DNA of 64,000 nt from positions 930,001-994,000 of the forward strand of contig NZ_CP108508.1 in assembly GCF_035917275.1 (NCBI RefSeq), written 5' to 3'. The position numbers and the translations under genes were made by a program. A model generated the notes under the pieces. The model saw only the letters and a list, made by a program, of their open reading frames with translations. It made no database searches and was not told the DNA's origin. Position 1 is the stretch's first letter; every line of letters begins with the position of its first letter. The stretch comes from Streptomyces sp. NBC_01237 (GTDB lineage: Bacteria > Actinomycetota > Actinomycetes > Streptomycetales > Streptomycetaceae). Below, one piece after another: positions 1-7,801 of the stretch.

Positions 1-1
1 C

Positions 2-1138
2 CTGGTCCACTACCCGCGCGGCTGGGGCATGGCCTCCAACACCCCCTTCCGCCTCTACAAAGGACACACCTACGCCGGCGGTGTGCGCGTCCCGTTCGTG
101 CTGTCATGGCCGAAGGGGGCACGCGAGGGGCTGATCGCCCCCGGGCCGCGTACGCAGTACCAGTACGTCACCGACATCGCCCCCACCCTGCTGCGGCTGG
201 CCGGTCTCGAACGGCCGGCCGAGCGGCGCGGCGTCACGCTCCAGGAGCCGGACGGGTTCGGTTTCACCCCCGTACTCGCGGACGCGGAGCACCGCTCCAC
301 CCATCGCGAGCAGTACTGCGAGATGACCGGCAACCGCAGCTTCTACCGGGACGGACACAAGCTCGTCACCCTGCACCGGCCCGGCACGCCCTACGACGAA
401 TCCGAGTGGGCGCTGTACGACATCGCTGCCGACCCGACCGAGATCCACGACCTGGCCGCAGAGCATCCTCATCTGGTAGCGGAGTTGGCTGCTTCCTGGG
501 AGGAGGCGGCTCGGCGCAACGGGGTCTTTCCGCTGCCCGACGGCAGTGGCGCGCTCGCCCGCCGCAACCCGGCCGAGCGGCGGCTGTCCCGCCCGCTGAC
601 CCTGCTGCCCGGCACCCCGGAGCTGGAGCGCTACCGCTCCTCCCGTCTGATCGCGCTGCGGTCCTTCGAGATCTCCGTCGTCCTCGACGAGGCCGGTGAG
701 GGGGTGCTGGTCTCCCACGGCGACCAGGGCGGCGGCTACAGCCTGTACGTGGAGGACGGCCGGCTCCACTTCGCCTACAACGAGTACGGCGTGCTCCACG
801 GGAGCGACGCCGGGCCCCTGACGCGCGGGGAGCATGTCGTCGTGCTCGCCGCCGCGGCCGAGCGGGGGCTGCGCTGGGGGTTCACGGTGAGCGTCGACGG
901 CGTGGTGCGGGCCGCCCCGCCGAGCGTCCACCAGCTCATCGGCATGGCCCCGTTCCAGGGCATCAGTGTCGGGATCGACCGCAAGTCCCCGGTCTCCTGG
1001 CCACTGTACGAACGTCATCGCTCCTTCCGGTACCGCGGCCGGCTGAGGTCGGTGACCTACCGCCCGGGGGCCCCGGGACCCGACTCCCCCGAGGCGGTGG
1101 CCGCCGCGCTCAGGGAGGCGGCGGCCACGTTCGAGTGA
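2..1138 (+). CDS. Sulfatase, C-terminal part (5' end outside window)
   Basis: The reading frame is open from the first full codon, so the gene starts before the window and the metal/formylglycine half is missing. What remains resembles the C-terminal half of arylsulfatases: the NTPFRLYKGHTYAGGVRVP stretch near the start is the conserved sulfatase segment that follows the active site, and 'ALYDIAADPTEIHDLA' is the typical late sulfatase motif. The last roughly 170 residues form a separate beta-rich region that looks like a LamG/lectin-type accessory domain. Such enzymes hydrolyse sulfate esters, usually outside the cytoplasm. Substrate cannot be told from this fragment. Confidence 0.85.
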   Translation: MVHYPRGWGMASNTPFRLYKGHTYAGGVRVPFVLSWPKGAREGLIAPGPRTQYQYVTDIAPTLLRLAGLERPAERRGVTLQEPDGFGFTPVLADAEHRSTHREQYCEMTGNRSFYRDGHKLVTLHRPGTPYDESEWALYDIAADPTEIHDLAAEHPHLVAELAASWEEAARRNGVFPLPDGSGALARRNPAERRLSRPLTLLPGTPELERYRSSRLIALRSFEISVVLDEAGEGVLVSHGDQGGGYSLYVEDGRLHFAYNEYGVLHGSDAGPLTRGEHVVVLAAAAERGLRWGFTVSVDGVVRAAPPSVHQLIGMAPFQGISVGIDRKSPVSWPLYERHRSFRYRGRLRSVTYRPGAPGPDSPEAVAAALREAAATFE

Positions 1139-1180
1139 GGAGCCCCGCCGGGCGTGCGGGCGGGGCGCCGGTGGAGCGGA

Positions 1181-1315
1181 TCAGGAGCGGTAGACCTCCG
1201 GTTCGCCGATCTGGGCCGCGGGCCGGCCGGTGTCGGCGGTGGCGGTGACCCGCAGGTGCCGGGTGCTGGTGCCCGGCGGCAGGTCCGGGGTCGCGGTGTT
1301 GCCGGTGGCCGGGGG
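1181..1315 (-). pseudogene. Discoidin (F5/8 type C) C-terminal remnant
   Basis: Read on the minus strand in the same frame as the alpha-glucosidase, just after its stop codon, the sequence encodes GTSTRHLRVTATADTGRP, then AAQIGEPEVYRS and a stop at 1181. This is the last strand of a discoidin carbohydrate-binding domain and closely resembles the domain ends in the secreted glucanase at 7802-12097. No start codon or ribosome site serves it. It is either the tail of a deleted gene or a lost C-terminal module of the neighbouring enzyme. Confidence 0.5.
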
Positions 1316-1345
1316 ATCGGCTGTCCGGCGGTCCGGCCTCGGGGG

Positions 1346-2950
1346 TCAGGAAAGCAGCCACACCGCCGTGTCCTGCGGGAGAGCGCCGCCCTCGTCCAGG
1401 GGGCCGCTGGCGATCAGGACGTCCCCGTGGGCCGGGAGCTCCACGGGCTCCTCGGCGAGGTTGACGACACAGGTCAGGCCGGGGCCGCGGCGGAAGGCCA
1501 TGACTCCCCGTTCCGACGGGAGCCAGGTCAGCGGCTCGCCCCGGAAGCCGGGGACGCCGCGCCGCAGCCGCAGCGCCTCGCGGTACAGCGTCAGCATCGA
1601 GGCGGGGTCGGCGCTCTGGCGGTCGACTGCGTAGGCCGACCAGCCTTCCGGCTGCGGCAGCCACGGCTCGCCCGGCGTACCGAAGCCGCAGGCGGCAGCG
1701 TCGGCGACCCAGGGAAGGGGCACCCGGCAGCCGTCGCGCCCCGGGTCGGTGCCGCCGGAGCGGAAGTGCATCGGGTCCTGGATGCGGTCCAGGGGTACGT
1801 CGGCCTCGGGCAGGCCCAGTTCCTCACCCTGGTACACATAGACCGAGCCGGGCAGTGCGAGGGTCAGCAGGGCCGCGGCGCGGGCCCGGCGGGTGCCGAG
1901 CGCCGGGTCCGAGGGTGTTCCGAAGGTCTTCTCCGCGAAGTCGAACCCCGTGTCCTCGCGGCCGTACCGCGTCACGGTCCGGGTCACGTCGTGGTTGCAC
2001 AGCACCCATGTCGCGGGGGCGCCGACCGGGGCGTGCTCGGCCAGCGTGTCGTCGATGGTCCGTCGCAGGCGGTCGGGCTCCCACGGGCAGGCGAGGAAGT
2101 TGAAGTTGAAGGCGGTGTGCAGTTCGTCGGGGCGGAGGTAGCGGGCGAAGCGGTCGGAGTCCGGCAGCCAGACCTCGCCGACGAACACTCCCCGGTACTC
2201 GTCGGCGATGGCGCGCCAGGACCGGTAGATGTCGTGGAGCTCGTCCTGGTCGATGTAGGGGTGGGGGTCGACGCCCTCCACGAAGTCGGCGAGCGCCGGG
2301 TCCTTGGCGAGCAGCGCGGCGGAGTCGATGCGTACGCCGGCGACGCCCCGCTCGAACCAGAAGCGCAGCACCTCCTCGTGCTCGCGGCGGACGGCGGGGT
2401 GGGCCCAGTTGAGGTCGGGCTGTTCGGGCGTGAAGAGGTGGAGGTACCACTCCCCGTCCGGCACCCGGGTCCAGGTGCGTCCCGAGAACTGGGAGGGCCA
2501 GTTGTTGGGCGGGAGTTCGCCCTTCTCGCCCCGGCCGGGGCGGAAGTGGAAGAGCTCGCGCTCGGGGCTGCCGGGCCCGGCCTCCAGGGCCGCCCGGAAC
2601 CAGGCGTGCTGGTCGGACACATGGTTGGGGACGATGTCGACGATCACCCGGATGCCGGACTCGCGGGCCTCCCCGATGAGCTTCTCCGCCTCGGCGAGCG
2701 TGCCGAAGGCGGGGTCGATCGTGCGGTAGTCGGCGACGTCGTAGCCGCCGTCGACGAGCGGGGAGACGTACCAGGGCGTGAACCAGAGGGCGTCTACGCC
2801 CAGTTCGGCGAGGTAGGGCAGTTTCGTCCGGACGCCCGCGAGGTCCCCGGTGCCGTCGCCGTCGCCGTCGGCGAAGCTGCGTGGGTACACCTGGTAGATG
2901 GCGGCGGTGCGCCACCAGTCGTCGGTGTGTTCCGAGTGAGGGGCTGCCAC
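1346..2950 (-). CDS. GH13 alpha-glucosidase
   Basis: A 534-residue cytoplasmic enzyme of glycoside hydrolase family 13 (oligo-1,6-/alpha-glucosidase subgroup). It opens with WWRTAAIYQVYPRSFADGDG, the usual start of this group, then shows region I DIVPNH, region II GVRIDSAA containing the nucleophile Asp, region III VGEVW with the acid/base Glu, and region IV LCNHDVTR. It would release glucose from imported alpha-gluco-oligosaccharides. The GTG start has AAAGGA about ten bases upstream. It is the last gene of the minus-strand ABC-sugar operon, 142 bases after the second permease. Family is certain; linkage specificity is inferred. Confidence 0.93.
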   Translation of the reverse strand: MAAPHSEHTDDWWRTAAIYQVYPRSFADGDGDGTGDLAGVRTKLPYLAELGVDALWFTPWYVSPLVDGGYDVADYRTIDPAFGTLAEAEKLIGEARESGIRVIVDIVPNHVSDQHAWFRAALEAGPGSPERELFHFRPGRGEKGELPPNNWPSQFSGRTWTRVPDGEWYLHLFTPEQPDLNWAHPAVRREHEEVLRFWFERGVAGVRIDSAALLAKDPALADFVEGVDPHPYIDQDELHDIYRSWRAIADEYRGVFVGEVWLPDSDRFARYLRPDELHTAFNFNFLACPWEPDRLRRTIDDTLAEHAPVGAPATWVLCNHDVTRTVTRYGREDTGFDFAEKTFGTPSDPALGTRRARAAALLTLALPGSVYVYQGEELGLPEADVPLDRIQDPMHFRSGGTDPGRDGCRVPLPWVADAAACGFGTPGEPWLPQPEGWSAYAVDRQSADPASMLTLYREALRLRRGVPGFRGEPLTWLPSERGVMAFRRGPGLTCVVNLAEEPVELPAHGDVLIASGPLDEGGALPQDTAVWLLS

Positions 2951-3092
2951 GTGACGGTCCTTTCGGGCAGGGGTTTCTCCGCCACCGGCCCGGACAGCAG
3001 GACGTCGGAGAACGGGCCGGCGGCGGAGGCTTCATGGAGATGCGGGACTGCGGGAGTGCTGGGTGCGGGGTTCTTCGGGTGCGCGCGGGCGC

Positions 3093-3968
3093 TCAGCCCT
3101 TGATTCCCCCCGCGGTGAGGCCGCTCATGATGTTGCGCTGGAAGATCAGGAAGATGAGCAGCGTGGGCAGGGACGCGATGGTGAGCGCGGCGATCAGCAC
3201 GTTCTCGGGTACCCCGGTGGAGAGCGAGTAGATGCCGACGTTGAGTGTCTGCATGGCCGGGTCGGGCAGGGTGAGCATCGGCCAGAGGAAGTCCTTCCAG
3301 ACCCCCACCACGGCGAAGATGGAGACGACGCCGAGGATCGGCCGCGAGATGGGCAGCACGATCGACCACAGCGTGCGCATCGGTGAGGCTCCGTCCATGG
3401 AGGCGGCGTCCAGCAGCTCCTTCGGGATGGAGTCGAAGAACCGCTTCAGCAGGAAGATGTTGAAGGCGTTCGTCACGGACGGCAGCCAGATCACCCACGG
3501 CGAGTTCAGGAGGTTGCGCTCCACGATCGGCACGTCCAGGACCGTGAGGTACTGCGGGACGACGAGCACGGTCGCCGGGATCATCAGGGTGGCGAGCATC
3601 ATTCCGAGGATCGCCTTGCCGAACACCGGCCGGAGCCTGGAGAGCGAATAGGCCGCGGCCACATCGAAGATCAGCTGGAAGGCCAGGGCGCCGAAGGCGT
3701 AGTACAGCGTGTTGAAGAGGAGCCGGGAGAGGTCCATCACCTCCCAGGCCCGCGAGTAGTTCGCGGGGTTGAACGACTCGGGGACGAAGGTCGGGGGTGT
3801 CTGGACGACCTCCTGCGTGGTTTTGAGGCCGCCGGACGCCATCCAGTAGAGCGGTCCGAGAAAGACCAGGGTGAACAGGCCGACGACGAGTACGAACGTC
3901 ACCCAGTAGACGATCCTGCCCCGGGGCCTTGCCAGTTGGGCCGGCGAGATGAGTGTGCGTGTGGACAT
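3093..3968 (-). CDS. Carbohydrate ABC transporter permease, MalG type
   Basis: A 291-residue inner-membrane permease with six predicted transmembrane segments. It carries the EAA loop (DAASMDGASPMRTLWSIVLP), which docks the ATPase, and ends with the MSGLTAGGIKG tail typical of MalG-like CUT1 proteins. It lies 18 bases after the MalF-type partner. No ATPase gene is present, which is normal in Streptomyces, where a shared MsiK-like ATPase usually energises several CUT1 systems (established knowledge, not seen here). Confidence 0.93.
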   Translation of the reverse strand: MSTRTLISPAQLARPRGRIVYWVTFVLVVGLFTLVFLGPLYWMASGGLKTTQEVVQTPPTFVPESFNPANYSRAWEVMDLSRLLFNTLYYAFGALAFQLIFDVAAAYSLSRLRPVFGKAILGMMLATLMIPATVLVVPQYLTVLDVPIVERNLLNSPWVIWLPSVTNAFNIFLLKRFFDSIPKELLDAASMDGASPMRTLWSIVLPISRPILGVVSIFAVVGVWKDFLWPMLTLPDPAMQTLNVGIYSLSTGVPENVLIAALTIASLPTLLIFLIFQRNIMSGLTAGGIKG

Positions 3969-3986
3969 CTGTCGTATCCCCCGGTC

Positions 3987-4946
3987 CTATTCGTCCTCGG
4001 CGCGGCTGAGCTTCACGTACACGGCCGAGACCCCGGCCAGCAGTACGAGCAGGACCAGACCGAGCGCCGCCGCGGCGCCGTAGTTGTTGAAGTTGAAGGC
4101 GTATTGGTAGATCAGGTAGACGACCGTGGTGGTCGAGCCCTCGGGGCCCGCGCCGCCGGTGAGCAGGAACGGTTCGACGAAGACCTGCATGGTCGCGATG
4201 ACCTGCATGAGCAGCAGCAGCGAGAGGATGAGCCGGGTCTGCGGGATGGTGACATGCCAGATCTTGCGGAGGAGACCGGCCCCGTCCAGCTCGGCGGCCT
4301 CGTACAGCTCACCGGGGATTCCCTGGAGCGCGGCGAGGTAGATCAGGGTGGCGCCGCCCATGTTCATCCAGGTCGCCGCGACGACGACGGAGAGCATGGA
4401 GGTGTCGGGGTCCTGGAGCCATTGCTGCGCGGGCAGGCCGAAGAGGCCGAGGATCTCGTTGAGCAGGCCGTACCCCGGGTCGTAGAGGTACTTGAAGAGC
4501 AGTACGGAGGCGACCGGCGGCAGCATGACCGGCAGGTAGACCAGCAGTCGCAGATATCCCTGCGCGTGCCGGAACTCGTTGAGGACCACGGCGACGACGA
4601 ACGGCACGGCGAAGCCGAGGACCAGGGCGAGTGCGGTGAACAGGAGGGTGTTGCGCCATGCCTGCCAGAACGCCGGGTCGTTGAAGACGGTGCTCAGATT
4701 GGACAGACCGGCCCAGGTGGTCTGTCCGTCCTCGGTCTTCTGGAAGGCGAGGACGAACTCCCGCACCATCGGGTACCAGGAGAACAGGGAGAAGCAGATC
4801 ACGGCGCCGATCAGGAAACCGTGGGCCGTGAGATTGCGGCGCAGGTGCTTGGTGAACGCTCCGCCGGACGGCTGGGGACGGTCCCCGTGGAGCCCGGAGT
4901 CGCGGGGCTCCTTCGCGGTCGTCGTGGAGAGAGTGGGGGCCGACAT
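3987..4946 (-). CDS. Carbohydrate ABC transporter permease, MalF type
   Basis: A 319-residue permease of the CUT1 MalF family, partner of the adjacent MalG-type protein. The start at 4946 (MSAPTLSTTTAKEP) is preceded by GAGGAGGCGACG, a strong ribosome site; longer upstream extensions of the frame are not genic. The cytoplasmic N-terminus of about 40 residues is followed by hydrophobic segments, and the EAA loop appears as EAAELDGAGLLRKIWHVTIP. Together with the binding protein upstream it would import alpha-gluco-oligosaccharides. Confidence 0.93.
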   Translation of the reverse strand: MSAPTLSTTTAKEPRDSGLHGDRPQPSGGAFTKHLRRNLTAHGFLIGAVICFSLFSWYPMVREFVLAFQKTEDGQTTWAGLSNLSTVFNDPAFWQAWRNTLLFTALALVLGFAVPFVVAVVLNEFRHAQGYLRLLVYLPVMLPPVASVLLFKYLYDPGYGLLNEILGLFGLPAQQWLQDPDTSMLSVVVAATWMNMGGATLIYLAALQGIPGELYEAAELDGAGLLRKIWHVTIPQTRLILSLLLLMQVIATMQVFVEPFLLTGGAGPEGSTTTVVYLIYQYAFNFNNYGAAAALGLVLLVLLAGVSAVYVKLSRAEDE

Positions 4947-5032
4947 CGTCGCCTCCTCGGTGCGGAAGTGCCGGAGCGCGGTCCGGGCTGGGACGAGACG
5001 CGGGGGCCGGGCGGCCCGGCCCCCGATGCCGG

Positions 5033-6448
5033 CTACTGGTTGGCGAGGACCTGGTTGACCTGTGCCTCGGCGGTGGCGAGCAGCTTGTCGATGTCGGCGT
5101 CCTTGTTGGTGAGGATGCCCGACATCACGTTGTCGATGACCTTGTAGACCTCCTGGGCCTTCGGCGGCTCGGCCTTGCCCGCGACGGGGTTGTCCATGAA
5201 GGTCTTGAAGTTGGCGACCGGCATGGTGGCGTGCTCGATGCGGGCGGCGTCGTCCTTGGTCTTGGACTCGTTCAGCCAGAAGTTGGGCTGGGGAACGCCC
5301 ACGGGCAGCTTGTCCGCCTTGGTGCGGGCCCAGGCGAACTGCCCCTTGCCGACGGTGAGGTTCTTGAAGTTCAGCCAGGCGACAGCGGCCTTGATCCGGT
5401 CGCCAGGGATCCCCTTCTTGACCATGTAGTTGTTGCCACCGGCCAGGGTGTTCTTCGCGCCGGGTATCGGTCCCATGCCGAAGTTCTCGTACTTCGCGCC
5501 GAGTTGCTGGACCATGTACGCGATGTCGTCGGGGGCGGCGAGGAACATGCCCAGCTTGTCGGTGGCGATCTGCTTCTGCAGGTCGCCCCACTTGAGCAGC
5601 TGGGTCCTGCCCATGCTGTCGTCCTCCCAGCGCATGGCGTGGAGGTTCTCGGCGACCTGCTTGCCGAGTTCGTTGTTGAAGGCGGCCTTCTTGCCGCTCG
5701 CGTCGACGACCTCACCGCCGACGCTGTACATCTGCGCGGTGAAGTGCCAGCCGCCGGTGTTGCCGGCGCTGTACTCCCCGAACCCGGCGATGCCCTTGCC
5801 CAGGCCCGCGATCTTCCTGGCCGCCGTGCGGACCTCTTCCCAGGTGCGCGGCGGGGCGTCGGGGTCCAGGCCCGCCTGCTGGAACAGCTTGCGGTTGACG
5901 AGCAGGCCCATGGTGTAGTTGCTGGTGGGCAGGCCGTACAGCTTGCCGTCCTGCTTGAGCGAGTCGAGGACGTTCGGGTCGATGTCCTTGAGCAGGGGCA
6001 CGCTCTTGTCGTTGACGTAGGCGGTGATGTCCGCCGCGCCGTCGTTGTCGAGGACCTGCGGCAGGTCGGTGAAGTACGTGTAGAACACGTCCGGTTGCGA
6101 CTTGGCCTTGAGCATCGCGGTGAAGCGCGGCGGCTCCAGGCACTGGCCGGGGGTGGAGCGTCCCTCGACGGTGACGTTGGGGTACGTCTTGTTGAACTCG
6201 GCGACGTCCTCCTTCCACTCCTTGAGCTCGGCCGCCTTCGCCGCGGGGGGCATGCAGTCGATCGTGAGTGTCACCTTGGCCTTCGGGTCCAACGGGGCGG
6301 CGGGGTCGGAGTTCCCGCCGCCGTCGGATCCACCGCTGCCGTTGTTGCTGCTGCTGGTGCCGCAGGCGGCGAGTGCGGTCAGCGTGAGCGCGGAGACGAG
6401 GGCGACCGCACTGGAGCGGCGGGTACGACGGAACCGGGCACTTCTCAT
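5033..6448 (-). CDS. Sugar ABC transporter solute-binding lipoprotein
   Basis: A 471-residue extracellular binding protein of the MalE/CUT1 family. The start at 6448 gives a twin-Arg-rich basic N-terminus, a hydrophobic core and the lipobox LAAC, so it is secreted and anchored as a lipoprotein. A Ser/Asn/Gly-rich linker follows, then the mature domain beginning near KAKVTLTIDCMPP. The ribosome site AAGGGG precedes the ATG. First gene of the operon binding protein, MalF, MalG, alpha-glucosidase. An upstream region with its own promoter space (6449-6640) separates it from lacI. Confidence 0.92.
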   Translation of the reverse strand: MRSARFRRTRRSSAVALVSALTLTALAACGTSSSNNGSGGSDGGGNSDPAAPLDPKAKVTLTIDCMPPAAKAAELKEWKEDVAEFNKTYPNVTVEGRSTPGQCLEPPRFTAMLKAKSQPDVFYTYFTDLPQVLDNDGAADITAYVNDKSVPLLKDIDPNVLDSLKQDGKLYGLPTSNYTMGLLVNRKLFQQAGLDPDAPPRTWEEVRTAARKIAGLGKGIAGFGEYSAGNTGGWHFTAQMYSVGGEVVDASGKKAAFNNELGKQVAENLHAMRWEDDSMGRTQLLKWGDLQKQIATDKLGMFLAAPDDIAYMVQQLGAKYENFGMGPIPGAKNTLAGGNNYMVKKGIPGDRIKAAVAWLNFKNLTVGKGQFAWARTKADKLPVGVPQPNFWLNESKTKDDAARIEHATMPVANFKTFMDNPVAGKAEPPKAQEVYKVIDNVMSGILTNKDADIDKLLATAEAQVNQVLANQ

Positions 6449-6643
6449 GGGTGGACCCCTTCGGGCATGAACGTGGGAGTCGCCCCACCGCCGATGCGTT
6501 GTGGGGCGTCGCACACTCAACCACCGCCGACAGGTGGACGCAATATGTCGCGCCGATTTCGTAATTGTTTGACAGATGACCGCATGAGGCGCGCCGGGGG
6601 TGCGGGGCCCGTTGAACGTTCCCGGCGATACGGACAGAGAAAT

Positions 6644-6681
6644 GCCCCGGGGCCCGTCCGAGTCGGACAGGGCCCCGGGGC
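6644..6681 (-). terminator. Hairpin downstream of the LacI-type gene
   Basis: An almost perfect inverted repeat (gccccggggcccgtccga against its complement with one bulged base) lies 36 bases beyond the stop of the LacI gene and before the binding-protein promoter. There is no clear T-run, as usual in Streptomyces. It probably insulates the regulator gene from the transport operon. Confidence 0.65.
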
Positions 6682-6716
6682 TACGCGACGTACGGGAGCG
6701 GGACGGCGGCCGGCTT

Positions 6717-7724
6717 CTACCTCGGCACCTGGGCGGTCGAGCCCCGCACCACCAGTTCGGGCTCGAAGAGCAGTTCACCGGAGTGGGCCTCGCCGCCCCG
6801 GATCTGGGCGCAGAGCAGGTCGACGGCCGCGCGCCCCATCGCCTCGATGGGCTGGCGCACGGTGGTGAGCGGGGGCTCCGTGCAGTTCATGAAGGCCGAG
6901 TCGTCGTAGCCGACCACGGAGACGTCGCCCGGCACGGCGAGCCCGCGCCTGCGCGCCGCCCGGACGGCACCGAGGGCCAGCGGGTCGCTGGCGCAGATGA
7001 TGCCGGTGACACCCCGGTCGAGCAGACGCGAGGCGGCCGCCTGGCCTCCCTCCAGGGAGAACATCGTGCGCTCCACGCACTCGCCGGACAGCCCGCCGCC
7101 GTTGGCGCGCGCGACCTCCTGCGCGGCCGCCAGCTTGCGCCGCGAGGGGACGTGATCGGTCGGGCCCAGCACCAGCCCGATGCTCTCGTGGCCCAGCGAG
7201 ACCAGGTGGCGCCAGGCCTGTTCGACGGCGACGGCGTCGTCGCAGGCGATGCAGGGGAAGTCGAGGCTCTCGATCGCGGCGTTGATGAGGACCACCGGGA
7301 TCTTGCGCTCGGCGAGCTGCCGGTAGTGCTCGTGCGGGGCGTCCGCCTGGGCGAACAGGCCACCGGCGAAGACGACGCCGGAGACCTGCTGCTGGAGCAG
7401 CAGGTCCACGTAGTCGGCCTCGGAGACACCGCCCTTGGTCTGGGTGCACAGGACAGGCGTGAGGCCCTGCTGCGCCAGCGCACCGCCGATCACCTCGGCG
7501 AAGGCCGGGAAGATCGGATTCTGAAGCTCGGGCAGGACCAGCCCCACGAGGCGCGCCCGCTCGCCCCTCAGCTGGGTCGGCCGCTCGTATCCGAGCACGT
7601 CCAGCGCGGTGAGCACGGACTGCCGGGTCGCCTGGGACACCCCCGGCTTGCCGTTGAGGACCCGGCTGACCGTGGCCTCGCTGACACCCACCTTCTTCGC
7701 TACCTGAGCAAGTCGTCGCGTCAT
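6717..7724 (-). CDS. LacI/GalR-family transcriptional regulator
   Basis: A 335-residue sugar-responsive repressor. The N-terminal helix-turn-helix (RLAQVAKKVGVSEATVSRVL) and hinge (NGKPGVSQATRQSVLTALD) are canonical, followed by a periplasmic-binding-protein-like effector domain ending in VVRGSTAQ. It sits between the transport operon and the glucanase gene. A long inverted repeat directly upstream of its start codon suggests autoregulation, and a related GCAAG/CTTGC palindrome lies upstream of the glucanase. It is therefore the likely local regulator of alpha-glucan use; effector unknown. Confidence 0.93.
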   Translation of the reverse strand: MTRRLAQVAKKVGVSEATVSRVLNGKPGVSQATRQSVLTALDVLGYERPTQLRGERARLVGLVLPELQNPIFPAFAEVIGGALAQQGLTPVLCTQTKGGVSEADYVDLLLQQQVSGVVFAGGLFAQADAPHEHYRQLAERKIPVVLINAAIESLDFPCIACDDAVAVEQAWRHLVSLGHESIGLVLGPTDHVPSRRKLAAAQEVARANGGGLSGECVERTMFSLEGGQAAASRLLDRGVTGIICASDPLALGAVRAARRRGLAVPGDVSVVGYDDSAFMNCTEPPLTTVRQPIEAMGRAAVDLLCAQIRGGEAHSGELLFEPELVVRGSTAQVPR

Positions 7725-7727
7725 GAA

Positions 7728-7773
7728 CGCAAGACTAACGCAAGCCCCGCAAACGGCTTGCGCTAGTCCTGCG
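7728..7773 (-). promoter_or_regulatory. Large inverted repeat upstream of lacI-type gene (probable operator)
   Basis: Two 18-base arms at 7728-7745 and 7756-7773 match their complement at 16 of 18 positions around a 10-base spacer, and each contains the half-site CGCAAG/CTTGCG. The repeat starts four bases before the regulator's start codon and lies 28 bases downstream of the glucanase stop. It could serve as a LacI-family operator, as a terminator hairpin for the glucanase, or both. Confidence 0.6.
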
Positions 7774-7801
7774 TATCGATCGTGCGGACTCCCCGTCCTT
7801 T

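Noticed and set aside
1154..3103. Long plus-strand open frame opposite the alpha-glucosidase
   Set aside because: It is antisense to a clear GH13 enzyme, has Gly/Arg/Val-rich low-information composition and no ribosome site; high GC makes such frames long.
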